64,000 nt of DNA, from contig NZ_PZJP01000005.1 of assembly GCF_003206645.1 (NCBI RefSeq), positions 836,340-900,339 of the forward strand, given 5' to 3'. Made by a program: the position numbers and the translations under genes. Numbering within the stretch: the stretch's first letter is position 1; each line of letters begins with the position of its first letter. The notes under the pieces are model-generated. The model had not been told where the DNA came from, ran no database searches, and was given only the letters and a program-made list of their open reading frames with translations. This stretch comes from Salinicola aestuarinus. GTDB lineage: Bacteria; Pseudomonadota; Gammaproteobacteria; Pseudomonadales; Halomonadaceae. Below are positions 1-7,656 of this stretch, in pieces.

Positions 1-57
1 GGCTGCAAGGCGGAGACGATAGGCGAGTGCAAGATCATCGAATCGCTGTCGCGCTGA
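1..57 (+). CDS. C-terminal end of a probable MerR-family regulator (partial)
   Basis: The first 57 bases read in frame as 18 residues ending GECKIIESLSR, then TGA. The pattern of two cysteines about eight residues apart, followed by an I-I-E-x-L tail, resembles the C-terminal metal-binding loop of MerR-type heavy-metal regulators. The rest of the gene lies outside the window, so neither the DNA-binding domain nor the ligand can be seen. The call rests on a short tail only and could be wrong. Confidence 0.35.
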   Translation, partial: GCKAETIGECKIIESLSR

Positions 58-104
58 CGCTGGGGAGTCGGTGGCCACGTCCTGTGTCCACCATCCTCTC
101 TCTG

Positions 105-172
105 TCTCGCCACCACCCCTATCTCGCCACCACCCCTATCTCGCCACCATCCCTATCTCGCCACCACCTGCT
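105..172. repeat. 17-bp tandem repeat, four copies
   Basis: The unit tctcgccaccacccctA starts at 105, 122, 139 and 156, an exact 17-bp period with one or two substitutions in the later copies. It is non-coding and reads through open frames only by chance. A simple minisatellite-like array of unknown function. Confidence 0.85.
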
Positions 173-652
173 GGCGCGCTTTCCCGCGCGCCGCCTGCCC
201 GCCAGGCGATGTCTGAAAAGTACCTGCGTTCGACCCTCACGCCGTTAACCCTTGGCGCCAGACGCTCAGTGACACCCGGTAACCGCCACGCTTTGTCCTT
301 TTATGCGTTTTTAGGACGTCGCTCGTCGATTGTTCAGGCAGTGCCTCAATGGCTCAGACAGGGTGCCGCGTTGCAGGCGGCACCAAGCCGCGCTCTCAGT
401 GGGGCGGTGGCTGCGTGTCAGGCAACACGACGCGGGAGGGGGTATTCGTCAGCTCATCGACGAAAGGCGGGGTGACGTGGGATAGATAAAGGGGATGGAA
501 TGTGGCAAACGGTGTTATTGGGAACGCTTGAGAAGTCCACTGGGCTTTGCACCCGAGGGCATGCAGGCAAGGGCCGTGGGCTCATTGACCCGTGCACCCT
601 CGTTCCAGTGAGACAACGTGCCCGCTATCGAAACTCGGTTAAGTCGACGTAG

Positions 653-719
653 GAATATTCGAAACGTAAGAATATTCGAAACGTACGAGCATCCCCAATG
701 GATCAACATCCCAAACGTA
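653..719. repeat. 17-bp direct repeat upstream of a LysE gene
   Basis: GAATATTCGAAACGTA occurs at 653-668 and again at 670-685. The core AAACGTA recurs at 713-719, in register with the same 17-bp period (two periods further on). Each full unit contains the palindromes GAATATTC and TTCGAA. The last copy lies about 40 bases before the start codon at 757, so the array may be an operator for an unknown regulator or part of the promoter. Confidence 0.6.
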
Positions 720-756
720 TGACCATCGAACGGGTCGTCAAGAAAGAGGAAGTTTC

Positions 757-1383
757 ATGTTTCCATTGGACATGTTTGTGACTTATACAGTGGCGTGCTT
801 GCTGCTGGTTATCTCACCGGGGCCGGATAACCTGCTCGCCATCGGCCGAGGTTTGAGTCAGGGGCGATTGGCGGCGGTCATGTCAGGCATGTCTTCTGGG
901 GCGGGTATCCTGTTTCATGTCGTCGCCGCGACCTTCGGACTCACGCTGCTTATTCAAACATCCGAGTTGGCCTTCTATGTCGTCAAGCTGGTGGGGGCGG
1001 CTTACCTGATAGGGTTGGGTGTGAAGGTGCTTCGTTCGAGGAATCTGTTCTCATTGGCGCCAACGGAAAAACAGTCTTTGAAAGTGATCTTCTCGACGGG
1101 TTTCCTATCCGCTGCGCTCAATCCGAAGCCAGGCCTGTTTATTCTGGCCTTTGTCCCTCAGTTCGTGAATCCCAGCTTAGGCTCGGTGACAACTCAGATG
1201 ATCGGCTATGGGGTGTGGTTTGCCGGATTGACTGCGATCGGTTTTAGCTTGATGGGTGTGTTTTCTTCTCACTTGTCCGAGTGGCTGAGAAAAAAGCCCC
1301 GATTAGCGTCCGGTTTGAATGTGGGCGCCGGTGTCACCTTCGTCTCTTCCGGGCTGGCCGTTGCGTTGATGAAGCAGCGATAA
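757..1383 (+). CDS. LysE/RhtB family amino-acid exporter
   Basis: A 208-residue membrane protein of the usual LysE/RhtB length. It carries the family N-terminal signature SPGPDNLLAIGRG (residues about 21-33) and about six hydrophobic segments. It is expected to export amino acids or related metabolites across the inner membrane; the substrate cannot be read from sequence. The ATG at 757 follows an AGAGGAAG ribosome-binding site. It is a single gene with a 17-bp repeat array directly upstream. Confidence 0.88.
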   Translation: MFPLDMFVTYTVACLLLVISPGPDNLLAIGRGLSQGRLAAVMSGMSSGAGILFHVVAATFGLTLLIQTSELAFYVVKLVGAAYLIGLGVKVLRSRNLFSLAPTEKQSLKVIFSTGFLSAALNPKPGLFILAFVPQFVNPSLGSVTTQMIGYGVWFAGLTAIGFSLMGVFSSHLSEWLRKKPRLASGLNVGAGVTFVSSGLAVALMKQR

Positions 1384-1603
1384 TCGCAAAGCCTCGCGAA
1401 CGGTTGGCATCCGCTCTGACTGCCAGCCTGTCAGGGGTCTGATCCCCCACCAGAAGCGCTAACGCCTGGGAGACATTTCCTCCCGCCTTTAACGCCTGTC
1501 ATACCTGATGGAGCACACCCCGTCGCGTTCGTGGACCTTCATCGCGGATGCCTTTTCCTAGCCCGCCGGCGGTATCGCGGCCGACCGGCCGAGAGAACGG
1601 TCA

Positions 1604-2239
1604 TCACCGGTGCGAAGCGGCAAGCGCCCCACCGGCGGCCACGAACAGCCCCCCGGTGGCGCGGTTGAAGATGCGCACGCGGCGCGAGGTGCCGAACCAG
1701 CGGCTCACCGTCGAGCCGAGCGAGGCGTAGGTGGTCATCGTCGCCAGATCCACCATGAGCCACGTCAGTGCCAGAATCACGAACTGCGACCACTGCGGCT
1801 GGCTCAGGTCGATGAAGTTGGGGAAGAGGGCGCCGAAGAACAGCAGATCCTTGGGGTTGCTGATCCCCACGGTGAAGCCCTTGGCGAACAACCGCCGGGT
1901 GGCGCGAAGGTCTGTCGAGGTCTCTTCTGTCGTGCCGGGCGCAGCCATCGGCTCGGCGGGTGCCCGCCACGCCTGCACGCCGAGGTAGATCAGATAGGCC
2001 GCGCCTACCGCCTTCAGCACGACGAAGGCGGTTTCCGACGTAGCCAGGATCGCCCCCAGTCCCAGTGACGACAGCGCCATCAGCGCCAGTGATGACAGCG
2101 CGCCGCCCACCACCGTTGCTAGCGCCCGGCGGCGACCGTGGCGCAGCCCGTGACTCATGCAGAGCAGGGCCACCGGCCCGGGAAACAGAATCAGTGCGGT
2201 GATGACGCCGAGATAGGTGAGCCAGACAGCGAGGTCCAT
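1604..2239 (-). CDS. LysE/RhtB family amino-acid exporter
   Basis: A 211-residue protein with the LysE N-terminal block LILFPGPVALLCMSHGL, an internal VGAAYLIYLGVQAWR segment and the conserved SNPKDLLFFGALFPNFI region. Predicted inner-membrane exporter of about six helices. It lies in tandem with another LysE-family gene (2325-2963, same strand) about 85 bases upstream, so the two may be co-transcribed. The two are only distantly similar and probably differ in substrate. Confidence 0.88.
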   Translation of the reverse strand: MDLAVWLTYLGVITALILFPGPVALLCMSHGLRHGRRRALATVVGGALSSLALMALSSLGLGAILATSETAFVVLKAVGAAYLIYLGVQAWRAPAEPMAAPGTTEETSTDLRATRRLFAKGFTVGISNPKDLLFFGALFPNFIDLSQPQWSQFVILALTWLMVDLATMTTYASLGSTVSRWFGTSRRVRIFNRATGGLFVAAGGALAASHR

Positions 2240-2324
2240 CGGGGATTCCTGTTATTCAAAGGCGTTCAGTAAGATTCGGGGTGGGCCACTAAGGTGACCG
2301 CTCAGGCGGATTGCGTCGATTCGG

Positions 2325-2963
2325 CTAACGCTGTGCTTCGCGCAGGCCGGACCACACCAGACTCGCCCCCATGACGCCGAACGACGCCGCGAAGACGCCC
2401 TCGAACCAGCGCCCGGCGCGGGCGTAGCCGCGTACCGCCACGCCGGTCGAGAAGAGCCAGGCGTAGCCGCCGTAGATTGCAAGGCCCGAGAGCGCCCCCA
2501 GCGGTCCGAAGGCGAAGACCTGAAGCCCGCTCAACCCCTTGCCGAACAGGAAGGCGGCCACCGCCGTCCACATCAGCGCCGCCTTGGGATTGGTGAGCAG
2601 CACCCAGAAGCCGCGACGCCAGGCCTCGCCGTCACTGAAGGTCCGAGCCTCCGGCATGAAGGCCGAGCTGGCGCCGGCACGCAGCGTCGCCCGCGCCGCC
2701 TTGATCGCGAGATAAAGCAGATACCCGCCGCCGAGCAGCTTCAGCAGCAGAAGCGACGACGGAAACGCCTGAATGAGCGCGCCGAGGCCCAGCGCCGTGG
2801 CGAGCGACCACACCAGCATGCCGGAGGCGACACCCGTCACCACGAAGAGCGCCGGCCGCCGCCCCTGGGCCAACCCCACGGAAGCGACGGCGGCGAGGTT
2901 CGGCCCGGGTGCTGCCTGCGCCGCCATCACACCGAGCCAGGTCAAGATGTAGATCGAAACCAC
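2325..2963 (-). CDS. LysE/RhtB family amino-acid exporter (GTG start)
   Basis: A 212-residue LysE-family exporter: APGPNLAAVASVGLAQGRRPAL near the N-terminus and LTNPKAALMWTAVAAF in the middle. I place the start at the GTG at 2963. An AGGAGG ribosome-binding site sits five bases before it, and the protein then begins MVSIYILTWLGVM as the family does. The frame stays open another 19 codons upstream, but those residues are not family-like. Probably the first gene of a two-exporter unit. Confidence 0.87.
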   Translation of the reverse strand: MVSIYILTWLGVMAAQAAPGPNLAAVASVGLAQGRRPALFVVTGVASGMLVWSLATALGLGALIQAFPSSLLLLKLLGGGYLLYLAIKAARATLRAGASSAFMPEARTFSDGEAWRRGFWVLLTNPKAALMWTAVAAFLFGKGLSGLQVFAFGPLGALSGLAIYGGYAWLFSTGVAVRGYARAGRWFEGVFAASFGVMGASLVWSGLREAQR

Positions 2964-3067
2964 GATAGCCTCCTTGGAAAGCGTGCCTGGGCAACGAAGT
3001 GCCCATGGCGATGACAGCACACCCGCCGACGTTCAGCCGGGCGACGTTCGGCCCGGCTTGCGGCGGT

Positions 3068-3961
3068 TCAAACGGACGCGGCGAGCCGGCCGATTTCGGC
3101 GACCACATCGTCCCGCTGCGTCTTGCTGGCGTCCGGCAGGTAGGTGTATGCCACGGCGATCACCGCTCCGCGATCCCCCGGCCAGGCGATGCCGATGTCG
3201 TTGGCGTTGCCCGCGCCACTGGTGCCGGTCTTCTCGCCGATCAGCCAGCCCGTCGGCATCCCCGCCCGCAGGCGAGCGTCTCCGGTCTTGCCCTCGATCA
3301 TCCAGGCGGCAAGCTGATGGCGAGACATCGGCGAGAGCGCCTCCCCCAGCAGCAGCGTGCGAATCGTCTGCATCATCGCCAGCGGGGTGGTGGTGTCGCG
3401 CTCGTCGCCTTCATGGCCGTGCGCGTTGAGTTCGGGCTCCATTCGGTCGAGGCGAGTCGTCTCGTCGCCGATACCGCGCAGAAAGGCGGTGATGCGTTGC
3501 GGGCCGCCGGCGCTCTCCACCAGCAGGTTGGCCGCGGCGTTGTCGCTCCACGCCGCCGCTGCCTGACAAAGCTCGGCCACCGTCATGCCCGGGCTGCCGA
3601 GATGCTGCTCCGTGATCGGCGTCCACCCGCCGAGATCCGACTGGCTGACCTCGATGCGCCGGTCCAGCGACTCGTCGCCGCTATCGACCCGCGCCAGCAC
3701 CGCCGCCGCAATGAAGAACTTGCCCGTGCTGTTGAACAGAAAGCGCTGGTCACCGCGATGGCTCGCGACCGCACCGGTGGCGACATTCATCAGCGCCACC
3801 CCCACGCGACCGCCGTGGCGTGCCTCCAGCGCTGCCAGCGCACGCTCGAGGTCGCCGCCGCTGGCGGCATTCGTCGAGTGGGCAAAAGCGGGTCGAAGGG
3901 TCAGCGCCAGCGGGAGCAGGGCGGTCGCGGTCAGCAGTTTACGGCGGTCGATCAGTGGCAT
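3068..3961 (-). CDS. Class A beta-lactamase with Tat-like signal
   Basis: A 297-residue serine beta-lactamase. All class A hallmarks are visible: S78-T-G-K81 (SxxK), S139-D-N141 (SDN), E175-P-E-L-N179 (ExxLN, the general base) and K244-T-G246 (KTG). The N-terminus DRRKLLTATALLPLALTLRPAFA looks like a twin-arginine export signal, followed by a likely cleavage site near residue 27. It should hydrolyse beta-lactams in the periplasm. It stands alone with no transposase or ampR-like regulator nearby and has the base composition of its neighbours, so it is probably a resident chromosomal gene. The spectrum cannot be predicted. Confidence 0.93.
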   Translation of the reverse strand: MPLIDRRKLLTATALLPLALTLRPAFAHSTNAASGGDLERALAALEARHGGRVGVALMNVATGAVASHRGDQRFLFNSTGKFFIAAAVLARVDSGDESLDRRIEVSQSDLGGWTPITEQHLGSPGMTVAELCQAAAAWSDNAAANLLVESAGGPQRITAFLRGIGDETTRLDRMEPELNAHGHEGDERDTTTPLAMMQTIRTLLLGEALSPMSRHQLAAWMIEGKTGDARLRAGMPTGWLIGEKTGTSGAGNANDIGIAWPGDRGAVIAVAYTYLPDASKTQRDDVVAEIGRLAASV

Positions 3962-4098
3962 GAGAGGCTCGAGGCTTCCAGGGGAAACCCCGAAACTAGC
4001 CCGAAATGGCGGGGAAGGGTAGACGTCGAACGTCGCCGAGGCAGAGACCGGCGTTCGGCATCGTAGGCCGGCTCGCTCTCGGCCTGGCGCGTGCTCGA

Positions 4099-4178
4099 CT
4101 GGGTAAGCGTTCGGCTGGGTAAGCGTTCGGCTGGGTAAGCGTTCGGCTGGGTAAGCGTTCGGCTGGGGGCGTTCTCGG
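4099..4178. repeat. 16-bp tandem repeat, four copies plus a degenerate one
   Basis: The unit ctgggtaagcgttcgg begins at 4099, 4115, 4131 and 4147 with identical sequence. A decayed copy from 4163 reads ctgggggcgttctcgg, and another follows at 4179. It lies between the start of the beta-lactamase gene (both genes are on the minus strand) and the end of the GNAT gene, so it is in the upstream region of the beta-lactamase. Confidence 0.88.
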
Positions 4179-4217
4179 CTGGGAGCGTTCTCAACTAACG
4201 CCAGTTGCGTCGGGCGA

Positions 4218-4733
4218 TCAGAGGTGGCGCTTCATGAGATAGTCGTTATCCACCACGTCGCCCATGCGAAATTCGTGAACACCATCGATCACGAAACCGA
4301 GCTTTTGGTAGAACGCGATCGCCGCGAGGTTGTGTTCCCACACTCCCAGCCAGACGAGAGCGGCCCCGCGGCGCTCGGCGATGGCCAACGCCTTGTCGTA
4401 AAGCGTTCTGCCGTAGCCTTGCCCCTGAAGCGAGGCGAGCAGGTAGATGCGCTCGATCTCCAGCGCATTCACGTCCTGACGCTCGGTTTGCGCTTCCCCC
4501 CAGTTGACCTTGAGATAGCCGCCGCACGTGCCGTCGACCTCCAGCAGCCAGAATTCGGACTGGCTCGCCGCGAGTTCACGCGCCAGCGTCGCCGTATCGA
4601 AAGCGGATTCGAGGTACTGCGCCATCGTCTGCGCCGAGTAGTGCGCGGCAAACGTCTCGGTGTAGGTGGTTCGACTCAGGGCGGCGAGAGCGTCGATGTC
4701 GTGTTCTGTCGCCTGTCTCACGATCACGGGCAT
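4218..4733 (-). CDS. GNAT family N-acetyltransferase
   Basis: A 171-residue protein with the full GNAT fold. Acetyl-CoA-binding motif A is seen as LLASLQGQGYGRTLYDKAL (about residues 98-116), followed by WLGVWEHNLAAIAFYQKLGF (motif B). The overall layout, with NALEIERIYL before motif A and a C-terminal YLMKRHL, resembles PaiA-type polyamine or small-molecule acetyltransferases. The substrate is unknown. A monocistronic unit on the minus strand. Confidence 0.88.
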   Translation of the reverse strand: MPVIVRQATEHDIDALAALSRTTYTETFAAHYSAQTMAQYLESAFDTATLARELAASQSEFWLLEVDGTCGGYLKVNWGEAQTERQDVNALEIERIYLLASLQGQGYGRTLYDKALAIAERRGAALVWLGVWEHNLAAIAFYQKLGFVIDGVHEFRMGDVVDNDYLMKRHL

Positions 4734-4795
4734 GGATCCTCGGGGTCAGTACGAAGGGAAGCTATCGAGGGGGAGACGACAGGACACTAACACGC

Positions 4796-5329
4796 TCACA
4801 GCCAGTGCTGCGGATACCGCCGGTGCCGCGCCAGATTGTTGATCAGCACCGCCACCACCAGCATGAGCAGGCAGCCGGCACCCACCGGGAAGAACGCATA
4901 GGCCCAGCCGAGTTCGTGCAGCTCGCCCGAGCCGATGACCGCGATCAGCGCCGTGGCGCCGCCCGGAGGGTGCAGCGTGTGCGTCAACTGCATGACGAGA
5001 ATGGAGGTGGAGACCGCCACCGCCGCCGCGATCCAGGTATCGCCCAGCAGCGACCAGGTGGCGAAGCCACAGAGCGCCGACAGCACGTTACCACCGAGCA
5101 CGTTGCGCGGCTGCGCCAGCGGGCTCTCCGGCGCCGCGTAGAGCAGCACCGACGTCGCCCCGAACGAGCCCACCATCAGCAGCGGATGCGCCTCGATCGA
5201 CTGCGAGCTGATCCAGCCGACCCCCGCCATACCCAGAAACGCACCGATCCACGACCAGAGCGCATCGCGCCAGCACGGTGTGCCCCGGGAGACCGGCGCG
5301 CCCTTCATCTTGCCCAGATAATTCTTCAA
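4796..5329 (-). CDS. HPP family membrane protein (TTG start)
   Basis: A 177-residue inner-membrane protein of the HPP family, named for the His-Pro-Pro motif seen here in THTLHPPGGATALIAV. Four to five hydrophobic segments are visible. Members have been linked to nitrite transport in cyanobacteria and plant plastids, but the bacterial role is mostly unknown. I choose the TTG at 5329 because a GGAG ribosome-binding site lies a few bases upstream; an upstream GTG at 5374 lacks one. This gene forms the left border of the AT-rich island. Confidence 0.8.
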   Translation of the reverse strand: MKNYLGKMKGAPVSRGTPCWRDALWSWIGAFLGMAGVGWISSQSIEAHPLLMVGSFGATSVLLYAAPESPLAQPRNVLGGNVLSALCGFATWSLLGDTWIAAAVAVSTSILVMQLTHTLHPPGGATALIAVIGSGELHELGWAYAFFPVGAGCLLMLVVAVLINNLARHRRYPQHWL

Positions 5330-5529
5330 GACGCCTCCGCAATGGTCGATCAAAAGGATCGCGGATATTGCCACCGGCCAGCGCCGCGCTGAAATAACGG
5401 ATGGCTATGGACTTAGGTGGCCCAATGGGCTGGATAAGAGAAAAAGCGGCGGTAATGGACTTATGGACTGCTCGTTTGAGATCCCCGTTCGCTGTGGTCA
5501 GTCGCTAGCCGCTCAAGCGCTGCTCCCCG

Positions 5530-6236
5530 CCGGCGCGCTGTCGACTCCCCGCCCCGCCTGCGCGCTAAACGGGTCGGTTTTGATGTAGCGTTGCAGAGAG
5601 CGCTAGCCCGCGCCGTTGCCGGGGAAGCAGGCTTATAGGTAGGCCGAAAAATGTTGCGGAATGATGCATTTTGAAGATGCGTCGTGGGGCAATTCTGATT
5701 ATGACCTGTCTACGCTTTAGTTTTTCCTGAGAGCATTCGCGAGTGGTTCTATCATTGCGCTCTCGAGCTGCGAGCAGGGCTAACTTTAGCCGGTCGTGCG
5801 CGATCAGCACCTCTCCCCACTCGTGCGCTAAATGGGCTAAAAATTACGCAGGTGCAAAAATGGCCTCGAGCCGCACCACTGTTGGCGCAGAAGAGGTGAA
5901 TAGGGTACAAAAAAATATGCGGATTGATGCGGTTCTACCTATCCCTGACGGTGGGAAGCGATTGAATAACGCTTAAGTCTGTCGGTATGGCGCCAGATAG
6001 ACTTAAGGTGCATTCCGGAGAAAGCCAGAGTAAGCCAAAGTGTTATTGAATGGTAATAGAGCAGTAGCCTCTGCCGTTACTGGGGCCGGCGTGCTACCGA
6101 CTCCAGGCCCATCCTGCGAGCTAAATGGGCCGGTTTTGATGCAGCGTTGCAGATGGCTTCAAAATGTGCCGTTGCTGGGACGACGGGGCGATCCGCCGGG
6201 GCGTGATAAACGAAGCGGAAGGATGCATTCTGAACT
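5530..6236. repeat. Three diverged copies of a ~150-bp repeat
   Basis: Copy A (5530-5676) and copy B (6086-6236) share long blocks: CCGGCGYGCT, GMGCTAAAYGGGYCGGTTTTGATG, AGCGTTGCAGA, GCCGTTGCYGGG and GCGGAAKGATGCATTYTGAA. A third, more diverged copy (about 5812-5930) keeps GCGCTAAATGGGCT and ATGCGGATTGATGCGGTTCT. The anchor GCGCTA/GAGCTA lies at 5562, 5825 and 6118, so copies recur roughly every 260-290 bases. Stops fall in different positions, so the repeat is not protein-coding. Its function is unknown. Confidence 0.65.
5972..6007. other. 12-bp stem hairpin in the island's upstream region
   Basis: CTTAAGTCTGTC (5972-5983) pairs with GATAGACTTAAG (5996-6007) over 12 bp, with one G-U wobble and a 12-base loop. 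There is no downstream T-run on either strand, so a plain Rho-independent terminator is unlikely. It lies between the second and third copies of the upstream repeat. Confidence 0.6.
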
Positions 6237-6339
6237 CGCAGTTTTGCTGAGCTAATTCACCTAGTTCGGTGAACTTGGTTGCTTTTCGCTTTTGTCGCTT
6301 CAGTTATGCTAAATGGGACTTGGCAGGATAAGGAAGATA

Positions 6340-7656
6340 ATGATTTCCCAGGAATTTAGTGCAAGTGCAATGAATCGTCTTCGAAGGCGTGGTGCTCAGT
6401 TTGATTATCGAGCTGATGACGGAACCATCCCGATCAGTGAAGATCAGTGGCGGAAAGTCCTGTATAAAGTGCAAGACGAAATTATCCAAGGGTCGTACCG
6501 CTACCGGAGTTTTAATGTAAAGAAGCTTGGAGATAAAAAGCTTCTTTTTACAACGAAAAGCTTAGAAAACATTCTGGTCATAAGAAAAATAAATGACAAT
6601 GTTCGTAGGGCTTATCGAGTTAGACAGGCAAACAGGCACGATACGGTCGTCCAGGTAAAGCAAGCTTTGGAAGAGTCAGTTCCCAAGCGTATATATAAGT
6701 TAGATATAAAATCTTTTTATGAGTCAGTGCCAAAGAGAAAACTTTTGTCGAGTTTGAAGAAAGACCGCCTTTTGTCTAATGTCACTCTGGATCTTATTGA
6801 TAAGTTGTTTAAATATACAAGCCACTTAGGTGCTAGGGGGTTGCCTAGAGGGTTGCAGATCAGCGCTACTCTTTCTGAGTTGGTGGCTCGAAGGTTGGAG
6901 CAGGATTTAAGAGAGATTGATGGAGTTTATTATGTCGCTCGGTACGTAGACGATATAATTATTCTTACGAATAACGTGAAGTCGGATTTAATTCCAGATA
7001 TTTCGCGAAAATTTGCGTTTCACGGTCTATCTCTGAACGATAAGAAGTTGTTGGAGCATAGTGTCAAATGTCGGTGCAGTGAGGGCTGTAGTCATAAAAA
7101 TGGTTGCCCATGCGCGAGAAAATGTTCATGTAAACCTATCTTGTCCAACAATAGTATGCGAGAGCTAGATTTTTTAGGCTACAAGTTGGCTTTTCCAGAT
7201 GTTAACGGTCCGAATCAAAGCAAGCCTAATGACATTGGTGTCTACTTAGCAGATAAGAAGGTTGACAAGTATAAGCGTAGAGTGTGGAGGGCCGTCGAGG
7301 ATTTTCTTCGAACCCAAGATCAAGAGATGCTCTTGAAGCGAATCATGTATCTGACGGGGAATCATAAAATAGCAGAGTCTGATGATGGTTCGGCGTTATA
7401 CGGTGGGATTTATTATAATTTTAACTTGTATGCCTCTTTGGCTGAGCCGGGTTTGTGCTTCGATAACAAGCTTGCTTCATTGGACCGTTTTTTGGAAAAG
7501 GCCCTTTTGCGAGCCTTCAAAATATGTCCTGTAACGCGTCTAACAGTTAGGGAAATTCTCTCTCTTACCTTTAGTAATGGGTTTAAGTGGAGGCGTAGGC
7601 GCGCTTTTACTCCATCTGAGATCGTGCGTATAGGAGCGTGTTGGAATGAGTTATAG
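6340..7656 (+). CDS. drt3a: Drt3a-like (UG3-type) defence reverse transcriptase
   Basis: A 438-residue reverse transcriptase. Palm motif A is LDIKSFYESVP (catalytic D122), motif B is RGLPRGLQISATLSEL (166-181), and motif C is the YVDD box at 202-205 followed by IIIL. There is no maturase/DNA-binding or endonuclease domain, so it is not a group II intron protein. A 21-residue segment right after the palm (244-264) contains seven cysteines and a histidine and may bind zinc. The gene is strongly AT-rich compared with its flanks. I use the ATG at 6340, preceded by AAGGA; an upstream in-frame ATG at 6313 has no ribosome-binding site. It overlaps the next RT gene by 11 bp. Size, pairing and the downstream ncRNA fit Drt3a of DRT3 anti-phage systems; the family label is inference from these features. 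Confidence 0.8.
   Translation: MISQEFSASAMNRLRRRGAQFDYRADDGTIPISEDQWRKVLYKVQDEIIQGSYRYRSFNVKKLGDKKLLFTTKSLENILVIRKINDNVRRAYRVRQANRHDTVVQVKQALEESVPKRIYKLDIKSFYESVPKRKLLSSLKKDRLLSNVTLDLIDKLFKYTSHLGARGLPRGLQISATLSELVARRLEQDLREIDGVYYVARYVDDIIILTNNVKSDLIPDISRKFAFHGLSLNDKKLLEHSVKCRCSEGCSHKNGCPCARKCSCKPILSNNSMRELDFLGYKLAFPDVNGPNQSKPNDIGVYLADKKVDKYKRRVWRAVEDFLRTQDQEMLLKRIMYLTGNHKIAESDDGSALYGGIYYNFNLYASLAEPGLCFDNKLASLDRFLEKALLRAFKICPVTRLTVREILSLTFSNGFKWRRRRAFTPSEIVRIGACWNEL

Larger units (their letters stand above)
58..756. other. Intergenic region with two short repeat arrays
   Basis: No convincing gene is visible in these 699 bases. Possible small reading frames are rich in Arg, Pro and Ser, lack ribosome-binding sites, and run through the 17-bp repeats at 105-172. 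The last 100 bases hold a second repeat just upstream of the LysE-family gene and probably include its promoter. Confidence 0.5.
5330..6339. other. About 1 kb non-coding left end of the reverse-transcriptase island
   Basis: No supported gene. Short frames at 5565-5810 (minus), 5743-5976 and 6040-6255 (plus) lack ribosome-binding sites and are not conserved between the repeat copies, which carry stops in different places. The stretch holds a three-copy diverged repeat, a strong hairpin at 5972-6007, and a small hairpin TTCACC-TAGTTC-GGTGAA at 6256-6273. The drt3a promoter should be here, but no good -35/-10 pair is evident. Confidence 0.6.

Noticed and set aside
1461..1490. Possible terminator after the first LysE gene (GGGAG/CTCCC hairpin followed by CCTTT)
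   Set aside because: The stem is only 5 bp and no real T-run follows; too weak to list.
5530..6236. Integron attC sites or phage attachment sites
   Set aside because: No integrase gene and no conserved RYYYAAC/GTTRRRY core pairs flanking the copies. I cannot support either reading.
6040..6255. Short coding frame in the upstream repeat
   Set aside because: The matching frame in the first repeat copy is broken by several stops, so it is not conserved as protein.
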